DNA of 32,269 bases from Planctomycetaceae bacterium (GCA_947474065.1 CANJHD010000026.1:1-32269); one strand, 5' to 3'; shown: positions 18,382 to 24,670, counted from the first letter of the stretch. Notes: generated from the letters alone by a model not told the origin. Program-made: numbers and translations.

Positions 18382-18506
18382 GACCACTGGTGGGATCCTC
18401 TTTGCCGTCCTTTGACCTGTGACCTTCGGCATCCTTGCCGTTGACGCAGTCGGTCGGTAGGTGACAGTCGGATTTGGGGTTGGTCTGTGCAAGTAATTCC
18501 GACTGT

Positions 18507-18530
18507 GACGTATAAATATATTTTTGCCCC
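18507..18530. promoter_or_regulatory. AT-rich promoter-like segment between divergent genes
   Basis: The short run TATAAATATATTTTT in a GC-rich context lies between the divergent histidine kinase and sugar kinase genes. It contains a -10-like TATAAA. I do not see a convincing -35 box, so the orientation and sigma factor are open. Confidence 0.3.
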
Positions 18531-18569
18531 TCGGACCCGGCTTTGGACTGGTCGGACTACGCTCCGTTC

Positions 18570-19481
18570 GTGCCATCCTGCGTGAATGTCATTGGTTCGC
18601 TCATGGTTGACCGCTTTGTGCGGGTCAGTAGATTTCCCCGTGCGGGCGAAACGGTGGCGGCGCAGTCCGTGCAGATCTTTCCGGGCGGGAAGGGCGCCAA
18701 TCAGGCGGTGGCTGCCGCTCGGTGCGGCGCGGCGGTCCGTATGTGTGGCCGCACCGGGTCGGATGGGCGATTCATTGTTGACGCGCTGCAAGCGGCTGGC
18801 GTTGAGACGGCGGGCATCCGAACGAACGACGCGGTTTCCGGGATGGCCATTGTCACGATCACGGACAGCGGTGAGAACGCCATCATCGTGGCGCGCGAGG
18901 CAAACGCGCGCTTGGAACGCGGCGACATTGAGCAGTTCCTTGCCACGTGCGAGCGGGGCAGTTACCTGCTGCTGCAGAACGAATGTGCAGAGCTTGCGTT
19001 GTGCATCCGGCTGGCGTGCGAGCGTGGGATGAAGGTGTGGCTCAATGCCGCGCCGGCGGACGAAGACGTGCGCACGCTTGACTTCACACAGTTGGATGGT
19101 CTCTGTGTCAATGAAACGGAAGCGGAATCGCTCACCGGTGAGCATGACCCGGAGCGTGCGTTAGCGGCACTGGCTGCGCGGGTTTCGCGCGGCGCGGTCG
19201 TGATGACGCTGGGCGCGGCGGGTGCAATTGCGCGTTCAAGCGCTGGGCGCGCGGCGCATGCGGGCTATGCAGTCAAGGTCATTGATACCGTTGGATGTGG
19301 CGATGCGTTCATCGGCGCGTCAATTGTTGCGCTGGCTGAAGGCGGTTCGATGCAGGATGCACTTGCGTGGGGCAATGCGGCGGGCGCCCTTGCTGCGCAG
19401 CGAAGCGGAGCGATGCCATCGCTCCCGTTACGGGCGGCAGTGATGGAATTGGCGAAGCAGCCAGCGCGCGTTGTGGGCTGA
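18570..19481 (+). CDS. PfkB-family sugar kinase (ribokinase-like)
   Basis: About 303 residues. The PfkB signature pair is clear: FPGGKGANQAVAAARCGA near the N-terminus (sugar binding) and DTVGCGDAFIGASIVAL near the C-terminus (catalytic Asp and anion hole). The opening NVIGSLMVDRFVRVSRFPRAGETV is the ribokinase style, and VNETEAESLTG fits. It would phosphorylate ribose or a similar sugar; ribokinase is the best guess, but no ribose transporter or operon is next to it. Start choice is uncertain: GTG at 18570 is used here, TTG at 18543 and GTG at 18582 are in frame, and none has a good ribosome-binding site. It converges with tspO at 12 bp. Confidence 0.87.
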   Translation: MPSCVNVIGSLMVDRFVRVSRFPRAGETVAAQSVQIFPGGKGANQAVAAARCGAAVRMCGRTGSDGRFIVDALQAAGVETAGIRTNDAVSGMAIVTITDSGENAIIVAREANARLERGDIEQFLATCERGSYLLLQNECAELALCIRLACERGMKVWLNAAPADEDVRTLDFTQLDGLCVNETEAESLTGEHDPERALAALAARVSRGAVVMTLGAAGAIARSSAGRAAHAGYAVKVIDTVGCGDAFIGASIVALAEGGSMQDALAWGNAAGALAAQRSGAMPSLPLRAAVMELAKQPARVVG

Positions 19482-19492
19482 GTGGCGCTGAA

Positions 19493-19975
19493 TCAGTTCA
19501 GTCTCCAGATCGCCCAGTTGAGCGCCGTTGCAAAGCACACCCATGCGCAGTAGGGCACCATCATCCATGCCGCCGGCGCGCTGACGCGTGCAAACGAGAC
19601 CGTGGTTGCAATGATCGCTACCAGCATCACCAGTATTTCCGCCAGTGCAAATCCTGGTTGGTGCATTCCAAAGAAGAGTGGCGTCCATGCGAAGTTCAGC
19701 GCCAGTTGCACGGCAAAGAGCGTGAGTGGCACGCGCACGGAAGTCTGCTGGCGGCGTCGCCACACGGTCCATGCGGCCACCGCCATGAGTGTGTAGAGCA
19801 GGGTCCATGCGGGCCCGAACAACCATCCGGGCGGAGTCCAGGTTGGCTTTGCAAGTGCGGCGTACCAGTCGTCAGGTGGGGTTGCTAAGCCGCTAGCTGC
19901 GCCGCCGCCGATGCAGATGATGAGGGCGAGGAGGAGGTAGATGGAGTTGAGTCCGGGCGTGTGGGTTGGTGGCAT
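19493..19975 (-). CDS. tspO: TspO/MBR family tryptophan-rich sensory protein
   Basis: A 160-residue, five-helix membrane protein, the usual TspO length. Key segments are GGGAASGL, WYAALAKPTWTPPGWLFGPAWTLLYTLMAVAAW, FAVQLALNFAWTPLFFGMHQPG, and the C-terminal PYCAWVCFATALNWAIWRLN. TspO proteins bind porphyrins and are linked to tetrapyrrole and stress responses. The start at 19975 (MPPTHTPG) is chosen; the frame extends to 20089 but the extra residues are not membrane-like and the AbiEi gene ends just upstream at 20001. Confidence 0.93.
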   Translation of the reverse strand: MPPTHTPGLNSIYLLLALIICIGGGAASGLATPPDDWYAALAKPTWTPPGWLFGPAWTLLYTLMAVAAWTVWRRRQQTSVRVPLTLFAVQLALNFAWTPLFFGMHQPGFALAEILVMLVAIIATTVSFARVSAPAAWMMVPYCAWVCFATALNWAIWRLN

Positions 19976-20000
19976 GGGGGACTCTGAATGGGTCTTCACA

Positions 20001-20600
20001 CTAGCGGATCCGCTTGAGCGCGTTGGAGAGTCGGATGTATTTCTTTGCGACCGCCGCGAGTGCGGAACGACGAACAAGTCCGCGTTCAATCGCGTCGGCG
20101 ACAGCTTGTTGCAGTTGTTCGGTGGGAACTGATTTGCTGTCAGCGGCGTCGGTCAGCGTGCGGAGCGGCGTAGTGATGCGGAAGCCTGTCGACTCAGCAG
20201 TATCTGCAGGCGCGAGTGTGCCGGGGTGGAGGGCGCAGCCGCGCGGCGCACGTTTGCGGAACGTTCGTGGAACCGTGAGATGGACCTTCCCTGGAAGCAG
20301 ATCGCTCAGCTCGTGGAGTGCGAGGGCGGACTCGTGCGAGACCACCGCCTGGGGAATGTCGTTGCGGCCACGGCTCCACAGCGAGAGGCGGATGAATTCG
20401 TCATCCTCCGAGACGGGAATCGTCGGCAGGCGATACAGCCCGTGGCCGATGCGGGTGAAGTTGCCCACATTCACGTGGTAGGCAACATGTTGTTTGGTGT
20501 AGCCAGCAGCAGCTGCCTGCTTGGCTGTGAAATACCCTCCCTGGCCATTGGCGGTCAGGTACAGGGCGCGAAGGGCAGTTTTGGGGCTTCGGTAGGTCAT
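20001..20600 (-). CDS. AbiEi-family type IV antitoxin/transcriptional regulator
   Basis: A 199-residue protein of the AbiEi family. The N-terminal winged-helix reads GGYFTAKQAAAAGYTKQHVAYHVNVGNFTRIGHGLYRLPTIP (about residues 21-64). The C-terminal domain has AVVSHESALALHELSDLLPGKVHLTVPRTFRKR and STGFRITTPLRTLTDAADSKSVPTEQLQQAVADA. AbiEi proteins repress their own operon and neutralise the AbiEii nucleotidyltransferase toxin. No AbiEii-like gene follows (the next gene is tspO) or precedes it, so this copy stands alone. The ATG at 20600 is preferred to a TTG at 20606. An operator-like array lies at 20609-20654. Confidence 0.82.
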   Translation of the reverse strand: MTYRSPKTALRALYLTANGQGGYFTAKQAAAAGYTKQHVAYHVNVGNFTRIGHGLYRLPTIPVSEDDEFIRLSLWSRGRNDIPQAVVSHESALALHELSDLLPGKVHLTVPRTFRKRAPRGCALHPGTLAPADTAESTGFRITTPLRTLTDAADSKSVPTEQLQQAVADAIERGLVRRSALAAVAKKYIRLSNALKRIR

Positions 20601-20608
20601 GCACAAAG

Positions 20609-20654
20609 GTACAAATAGTTTGGACTATTGTACATGATTGCTGGTGGGGTACAA
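20609..20654. promoter_or_regulatory. Operator-like array of GTACAA half-sites upstream of the AbiEi gene
   Basis: The segment 20609-20633 reads GTACAAATAGT, a 4-base spacer, then ACTATTGTAC: an inverted repeat with one extra A in the first arm. A third half-site GTACAAGCTATT starts at 20649. The array begins 9 bp upstream of the AbiEi start codon, where AbiEi proteins are known to bind inverted repeats for autoregulation. The assignment is by position and symmetry only. Confidence 0.5.
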
Positions 20655-20715
20655 GCTATTTCCTGCAAATACGGGCGATATGGATTCGCTGCGTAACTAA
20701 CCCGGACTCAGGGCC

Positions 20716-20797
20716 GATGGAATGAATCGCACTCAAGAGGGGTCAAAACGCACTTCGCGAGCGCGCCGCAAAACATCCTGCCACGGAGGTGTTGGAA
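20716..20797 (+). repeat. 82-bp dispersed repeat, copy A
   Basis: An ungapped 82-base match to 30017-30098 in the same orientation, 69 of 82 positions identical by hand count. Two blocks are invariant: 26 bp from 20751 (starting CACTTCGCGAGCGCGCC) and 19 bp from 20779 (TGCCACGGAGGTGTTGGAA). There is no open frame and no obvious terminal inverted repeat. It lies in a gene-poor gap upstream of the AbiEi gene. Confidence 0.8.
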
Positions 20798-20813
20798 GGA
20801 ATCGCACTCGAGG

Positions 20814-20830
20814 CAGGCGAAGGGATTCGA
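20814..20830 (-). repeat. Possible 17-bp copy of the tRNA-Gly 3' end
   Basis: The plus strand matches 30241-30257, the 3' acceptor and T-arm end of the tRNA-Gly gene, at 15 of 17 positions and in the same orientation. As in the tRNA locus, it follows a copy of the 82-bp repeat. The same bases also form part of a weak GCGAAG/CTTCGC hairpin, so chance resemblance is possible. Confidence 0.35.
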
Positions 20831-20856
20831 TTGGCTTCGCAAGTTCTGCCGTAAAT

Positions 20857-20877
20857 AACCTCAAATGATTTGAGGTT
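20857..20877. repeat. Perfect 21-bp palindrome
   Basis: Arms AACCTCAAAT and ATTTGAGGTT around a single central G. It is AT-rich in a GC-rich context and lies directly before an ATG at 20880 and the decayed AbiEi fragment. It is a plausible operator for a dimeric regulator, for instance the lost AbiEi gene. Confidence 0.6.
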
Positions 20878-21091
20878 TCATGCATTACCTACCGCGGTCC
20901 AAAGACCGCGGAACACGGTGACCTCCTGCGGCTGTGGATCTCGAGCCTCGGTCAACACGATCGACCACAGGCTGTCGTTTCGTGTCACGAAGCCACTCCG
21001 CACGCTGGAGGATCTTGCCACCGACGCAACCATTTCTCCAGAGCAGTTTGAGCGCGCGGTCGGCAAGGCGGCGCGTAGTCAGTTCACTTGA
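20870..21091 (+). pseudogene. Decayed AbiEi-type antitoxin fragment
   Basis: The frame starting at a TTG (20870) translates to 73 residues. The last 45 (SFRVTKPLRTLEDLATDATISPEQFERAVGKAARS) align with the C-terminal region of the intact AbiEi protein nearby (GFRITTPLRTLTDAADSKSVPTEQLQQAVADA). The N-terminal winged helix is absent, the N-terminal residues are not AbiEi-like, and the 3' end overlaps the last codons of the opposite-strand dockerin-type gene. It is most simply the tail of a second AbiEi gene that has lost its start. It is on the opposite strand to the intact copy. Confidence 0.5.
20892..20911. repeat. Perfect hairpin with 8-bp GC stem
   Basis: Arms CCGCGGTC and GACCGCGG with a CAAA loop, starting 15 bases after the 21-bp palindrome. 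There is no following T-run, so it is not a standard intrinsic terminator. It may be part of the same regulatory or repeat structure. Confidence 0.6.
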
Positions 21092-21569
21092 GCAGCGGTT
21101 GATTGAGCGTGAGGCATGGGTACGTAGCCTCAGGCGCGCATGGAGTCTGCGGTCCCCAGTTCGACAGAACCAAGCCGAGATCAGCGCCGTCGATGATGCG
21201 GTTTCCATCGAGGTCAGCGCGGCAGGCGAAACCGTTGCCGGATGGGGGCGGGGTTACTTCCACCCACGAGCATCCTGTGGGGATTGCAGAGCAGCCAGTG
21301 TTGTACGCCGCGAGTCGTAGTTCAGTCCTGCCGTCTGACCATAGCCGGTGGTGAATGACATTCTGCTGGCCGCTACCAACATGTGTTGCCGTCGCTCCAA
21401 ACCAAACAACCGTCGGCTCCGGCGGGTTCTGCGCCGTCACTGCTGCGACGACAGCAGCAACGTGTGTTGCACCGGCTTCGGCGCGTGGCATCATGCGGTC
21501 GATGATTGGGTAGGCAACGATTGCTCCTGCGAGAAGTGCGATTCCGGTTCCGGTTGAGATGTTCTTCAT
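21084..21569 (-). CDS. Secreted or membrane-anchored dockerin-motif protein, paralogue 1
   Basis: A 161-residue protein of unknown function. The N-terminus MKNISTGTGIALLAGAIVAYPIID is a signal/anchor helix, followed by RAEAGATHVAAVVAAVTAQ. The middle has TVVWFGATATHVG and a short strand-rich region RLWSDGRTELRLAAYNTGCS. A dockerin-like motif follows (ADLDGNRIIDGADLGLVLSNWG). The first ~45 residues are almost identical to those of the gene at 24078-24551, and about 148 bp of DNA at the 5' ends match at about 89%. The ribosome-binding region CACGGAAACACC is also shared. No enzymatic motif is seen. Confidence 0.8.
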   Translation of the reverse strand: MKNISTGTGIALLAGAIVAYPIIDRMMPRAEAGATHVAAVVAAVTAQNPPEPTVVWFGATATHVGSGQQNVIHHRLWSDGRTELRLAAYNTGCSAIPTGCSWVEVTPPPSGNGFACRADLDGNRIIDGADLGLVLSNWGPQTPCAPEATYPCLTLNQPLLK

Positions 21570-21622
21570 GGTGTTTCCGTGTTGTTGTAAATGATTCAGT
21601 TTGGGGCAGGGACACTATTCGC

Positions 21623-21946
21623 CTATTGGCGTGAGGCGATATGTCTCGCTGACCCTAGTAGCAGGGCGGCGGCGCCGATGTTTGCCCACATCCAAACTGA
21701 CCGGTCTAGGTGGACTGTAATGATCGGATTGAACAGCATTGCGGCGAGGGCAAACACCCACGACAATGCATCGTGCTTGCGTTGGTTGCTCACGATGGCC
21801 GCCCATACAAAGGCCGCCGTTGCCACAAGTCGGAGCAGTGTGTAGTAGCCATACGGCATCGGCGCAATCCCCAGAATGAGAACGCCTGACGCTAGGGCGA
21901 TCACAAGGGGCGGCACACGTGGTGATGGATTGGGCGTGGACTGCAT
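21623..21946 (-). CDS. DUF6804-like small membrane protein
   Basis: A 107-residue protein with four predicted membrane helices: PLVIALASGVLILGIA, YYTLLRLVATAAFVWAAIV, ALSWVFALAAMLFNPII and SVWMWANIGAAALLL. The pattern PYGYYTLLRL, ALAAMLFNPIITVHLDRSVW and the ending IGAAALLL matches the DUF6804 family of uncharacterised membrane proteins. The start at 21946 has a GAAGG ribosome-binding site 9 bp away. It is followed 53 bp later by the dockerin-motif gene and preceded by another small membrane gene, all on the minus strand. Confidence 0.75.
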   Translation of the reverse strand: MQSTPNPSPRVPPLVIALASGVLILGIAPMPYGYYTLLRLVATAAFVWAAIVSNQRKHDALSWVFALAAMLFNPIITVHLDRSVWMWANIGAAALLLGSARHIASRQ

Positions 21947-21994
21947 CAGGTGCGACCTTCATTCAGCTGGACTGAGATACTCACATTCCTCAAG

Positions 21995-22324
21995 TCAGCT
22001 CTTTCGACCCCATGCGAAGGACGCAGCGAGTGTGCCTGGGATCATCAACGCTATGAACACAAGCCCTGGCATCGTGAATGCAAGTGCCCAGTACCAATGC
22101 CAGCCCCACACATTCATCGCTCCAAAGAACGCACCGACAGTGAGCGGGAGCGTGAATCTGGCGACGAGAGCCAGCAGCAGTGCGATGACTGCCACAGTTA
22201 TCCCCAAGTGGTGCTGGATACCAACGAAGCCTGCGATCGCCTGCGCGATCGCAAGACCCAGCATCCCCACGATTAAGACTGGTGCCAATGCTTTGATTGC
22301 CGAATCCCCGATGCCGTCGCTCAT
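21995..22324 (-). CDS. Small four-helix membrane protein, unknown function
   Basis: A 109-residue hydrophobic protein with helices ALAPVLIVGMLGLAIAQAIAGFV, LGITVAVIALLLALVARF, LTVGAFFGAMNVWGWHWYWALAF and MPGLVFIALMIPGTLAASF. An AAGAGG ribosome-binding site precedes the ATG by 8 bp, which supports it as real. I recognise no family. It lies between the nuclease gene and the DUF6804-like gene on the same strand, 48 bp before the latter. Confidence 0.6.
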   Translation of the reverse strand: MSDGIGDSAIKALAPVLIVGMLGLAIAQAIAGFVGIQHHLGITVAVIALLLALVARFTLPLTVGAFFGAMNVWGWHWYWALAFTMPGLVFIALMIPGTLAASFAWGRKS

Positions 22325-22451
22325 GGCGAGTACCTCTTAAATTGTTGGTCGACTTAGCCGCCCCTGGACGCTTCCTATCGCAGTGCATTGCCTTGTCAAA
22401 GCCGCGCACCTACTGAGATCGCATTATTGAAATCGACTCGGTCTTATAGAG

Positions 22452-23258
22452 TTAACTAGGGGGTACCGAAGGATTATCCGTTACCCGCTCGGTGGGCGAT
22501 CGGGCCTCAGTCGCTGCCTTGGCAGTTTTGGGTGTTCGACGTCTCAGCACTTTCGAATTTGCCGCCTCTGCTTCCGGGCCATCTCGGCAATCGCGCTTGA
22601 TTACCTGATGCTCCAGCACATTGATGATTTCGTCTTCAGTGACCATCAGGTCCACCAGCTTTCGAAGCTCGCGTCGGATCACTCCAAGGACATCTTCGTT
22701 ATTGATGATTAACGAAGCAATCAAGTGGCGACTTGTTGCCTGAAGCCGATCTTTCATCTCCACGTGAGCGCCTCGGTCAAATCCCTCACGAGTGAAGGGA
22801 AACACACGCTCGAGTTCTGATTCGCTTCTGAGATTGATCGTGCAGAGGTCGACTCGGCAAACTTCATGTTTATCGATGGGCTTGGCAAATATCACATAGT
22901 AAAGCCGCCATTCGCCACCGTTTGTGAGCGCACACCATTCCACGCCCTTGTTCGCTGCATAATCGATCGCCTGCTTGACATGGCGATCATCCAGCGTCGT
23001 ACCAGCCGATTTGACTTCGATCAGGCAGAGCGTCTTTCCGTCTACCTGCACTGCGATGTCGCAGTAGGTCCCTCGGATGGCATGCTCGCTCGTGAGTTCT
23101 GCGTACTTGTCGTACCCAAATGCTGAACTCAAGATGTCCTTTACGAGGGTAACCGTGTCCGCTTCGGATACATCCCTCGACTTCTGTTGTTCAATTGCAG
23201 GTCGCAGTGCCTTTATCGCTGATGCCATACGGTCGGCGACTTTTTTGCTCATCCCCAT
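22452..23258 (-). CDS. Orphan HsdR-N/PD-(D/E)XK nuclease-domain protein
   Basis: A 268-residue protein with the N-terminal domain of type I restriction endonuclease HsdR. The catalytic core is CDIAVQVDGKTLCLIEVKSAG (Asp67, Glu81, Lys83), with a preceding helix carrying SEADTVTLVKDILSSAFGYDKYAEL and the supporting QAIDYAANKGVEWCALTNGGEWRLYYV. No helicase/translocase part and no HsdM or HsdS gene is present, so it is a stand-alone nuclease-fold protein. Such proteins exist widely, with unclear function. The C-terminal region (from about 180) is helical, then a charged, low-complexity tail. A GGGGG ribosome-binding site is within the right inverted repeat. The gene is framed by 15-bp inverted repeats. 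Confidence 0.78.
   Translation of the reverse strand: MGMSKKVADRMASAIKALRPAIEQQKSRDVSEADTVTLVKDILSSAFGYDKYAELTSEHAIRGTYCDIAVQVDGKTLCLIEVKSAGTTLDDRHVKQAIDYAANKGVEWCALTNGGEWRLYYVIFAKPIDKHEVCRVDLCTINLRSESELERVFPFTREGFDRGAHVEMKDRLQATSRHLIASLIINNEDVLGVIRRELRKLVDLMVTEDEIINVLEHQVIKRDCRDGPEAEAANSKVLRRRTPKTAKAATEARSPTERVTDNPSVPPS
22456..22470 (+). repeat. Left 15-bp inverted repeat of the nuclease-gene unit
   Basis: CTAGGGGGTACCGAA, matching the reverse complement of 23261-23275 at 14 of 15 positions. It lies over the last five codons of the nuclease gene, with the stop codon just outside. Confidence 0.7.
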
Positions 23259-23260
23259 TG

Positions 23261-23275
23261 TTCGATACCCCCTAG
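23261..23275 (-). repeat. Right 15-bp inverted repeat of the nuclease-gene unit
   Basis: TTCGATACCCCCTAG on the plus strand, CTAGGGGGTATCGAA on the minus strand. It begins two bases upstream of the ATG, so its GGGGG doubles as the ribosome-binding site. Confidence 0.7.
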
Positions 23276-23561
23276 AAGTTGATTACCTGACGACTGAGAC
23301 CATACTCGTTACTTCTAATGGTAACTCATGGATAGATTCAACCCAAACAGTTACGAATCCCACGGGCATTGAATACCGGGTGTGCGATTGCCCTTTGGGT
23401 GGCTCGATTCGCTGACACATGCCATGCAGCCGTCGCCAACAGAGCGCGCAATAGGATTCGAACCGGCGATATTCAACTGGAAAGCCGATTTTGTAGCTCC
23501 GCCTGATGGTCACCCCCGATGCGGGCCTTCCAACGTGCCTGATTTCACAGCGGCAACTTGG
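23276..23561. other. Intergenic segment between nuclease and GYF genes
   Basis: This stretch holds only the tRNA-Gly-like relic at 23444-23489. Open frames here (for example 23283-23513 on the minus strand) run straight through the relic and have no family resemblance. No promoter could be assigned with confidence. Confidence 0.5.
23444..23489 (-). pseudogene. Decayed 3' half of a tRNA-Gly gene
   Basis: Read on the minus strand this segment follows the intact tRNA-Gly(CCC) from the anticodon stem to the acceptor end: a TCC anticodon-like triplet, TTGAATATCG, the T-loop GGTTCGAATCC, then TATTGCGCGC where the intact gene has CTTTGCCCGC. Anticodon and T stems are broken, one base is missing in the anticodon arm, and no 5' half is visible, so it cannot be functional. 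It has the same orientation as the intact tRNA gene. Confidence 0.45.
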
Positions 23562-24056
23562 TCATCGTCGCTGCCTTTCAATCCTTCGGAGCGTGTTGGC
23601 AGCCTGGACCATCACGATGAGCTGAAGCATGGTCATAATCAGCGTGATCGCCGCGATACCAAGTAGTTGCGAATCGCGCGCCATGACAACGGTTGATCCC
23701 GCCAATAGTTGGAACAGCCCATACAGGAGAAGCCCTGCGGCGCACAACACCATTGCGCTGACAAACGTCACATAGAGGACACCAGATGAGCACGAATTAT
23801 TGATGGCCGTCACTGGCTTCGAGGGCGGGGTCGTGTTTGCTGGCGGCAGCGCTGGCGGCTCGTCTGCCCGCGAGATAACGAAGAGATCGGGGATCGATGC
23901 AGCAGGCACCCACTCATTCGATCCTTCTCGAAGCAGGAAGGAATCCGGCTTGATCTTTCCTTCCTTCACATAATCGCGTAGCCGACTAAAGTCGTACGGT
24001 CCATAGGGCTTCTTATCAGGGCCGCCGACATACCAGCGGGATGCGTCAGTCGACAA
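23562..24056 (-). CDS. GYF_2 (DUF4339) domain membrane protein
   Basis: A 164-residue protein. The N-terminal ~60 residues form a GYF_2 domain: WYVGGPDKKPYGPYDFSRLRDYVKEGKIKPDSFLLREGSNEWVPAASIPDLF, with the conserved GPY and W. A proline-rich linker follows (EPPALPPANTTPPSKP), then two membrane helices (LYVTFVSAMVLCAAGLLLYGLFQLLAG and LLGIAAITLIMTMLQLIVMV) and a basic tail. GYF domains usually bind proline-rich peptides; the bacterial membrane versions have no assigned task. The domain should face the cytoplasm because there is no signal peptide. Confidence 0.82.
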   Translation of the reverse strand: MSTDASRWYVGGPDKKPYGPYDFSRLRDYVKEGKIKPDSFLLREGSNEWVPAASIPDLFVISRADEPPALPPANTTPPSKPVTAINNSCSSGVLYVTFVSAMVLCAAGLLLYGLFQLLAGSTVVMARDSQLLGIAAITLIMTMLQLIVMVQAANTLRRIERQRR

Positions 24057-24077
24057 TGGAACTCCTTGAAGAGTGGT

Positions 24078-24551
24078 TTACGGATTGATGAGGTTCAGCG
24101 GGCACATGGACGGTGGGACGTCTTGGCGCGGAGCGTCACCCCACATAGCGAGGACTTGGCCGAGGTCTGCGCCGTCGACCTTGCTGTCGAAGTTGATGTC
24201 GGCGGAGGCGTTGTAGCCGGAGTTGGCGGTGCTCGCGGTAATCCACGGACCATTGCAGTAAATGGCGGAAGTGCAACTACTGGCGGAGAGATATAAAGCG
24301 ACCCCCTTCACCTCAACACGCCCGTCGGACCATGCACGCCAAACATAATGGGTGTCGGACTGACCATACGAGGTATTTCCATACCAAACAATCGTCGGAT
24401 CCGGCGGAACCTGCGCCGTCGCTGCTGCGACGACAGCCGCAACATGCGTCGCACCGGCTTCGGCTCGTGGCATGACGCGGTCGATGATTGGGTAAGCAAC
24501 GATGGCTCCTGCGAGTAGCGCGATTCCGGTTCCGGTCGAGATGTTCTTCAT
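24078..24551 (-). CDS. Secreted or membrane-anchored dockerin-motif protein, paralogue 2
   Basis: A 157-residue protein of unknown function, paralogous to 21084-21569. The N-terminal MKNISTGTGIALLAGAIVAYPIID helix and RAEAGATHVAAVVAAATAQ segment are shared almost exactly. The middle (PTIVWYGNTSYGQSDTHYVWRAWSDGRVEVKGVALYLSASSC) keeps the pattern W(Y/F)G ... WSDGR(V/T)E(V/L) with divergent residues. It ends in the dockerin-like motif ADINFDSKVDGADLGQVLAMWG and a short tail. The leader CACGGAGACACC parallels that of paralogue 1. It is 21 bp upstream of the GYF gene on the same strand. Confidence 0.8.
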   Translation of the reverse strand: MKNISTGTGIALLAGAIVAYPIIDRVMPRAEAGATHVAAVVAAATAQVPPDPTIVWYGNTSYGQSDTHYVWRAWSDGRVEVKGVALYLSASSCTSAIYCNGPWITASTANSGYNASADINFDSKVDGADLGQVLAMWGDAPRQDVPPSMCPLNLINP

Positions 24552-24670
24552 GGTGTCTCCGTGGTTGGTTTGAGTGAATTAGTTAGGGCAGAGGCCTCAG
24601 CGCGAGATGCGCCGCATTGGTCAGCGTGACCCTTCAGTCAATGAAACGGAACGAGAGTAAGCGACCGCAA

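Noticed and set aside
18180-19145. 321-residue minus-strand frame over the sugar kinase
   Set aside because: It covers both PfkB signatures on the opposite strand and has no signal of its own.
20655-20870. AbiEii toxin gene upstream of AbiEi
   Set aside because: No frame of adequate length or nucleotidyltransferase motif is found there; the segment holds the 82-bp repeat.
22452-23258. Complete type I restriction system
   Set aside because: No HsdM, HsdS or helicase part of HsdR is present in the window.
23283-23513. 76-residue minus-strand frame with GFPVEYRRFESYC
   Set aside because: This is the typical artefact of translating a tRNA T-arm region; it supports the tRNA relic, not a protein.
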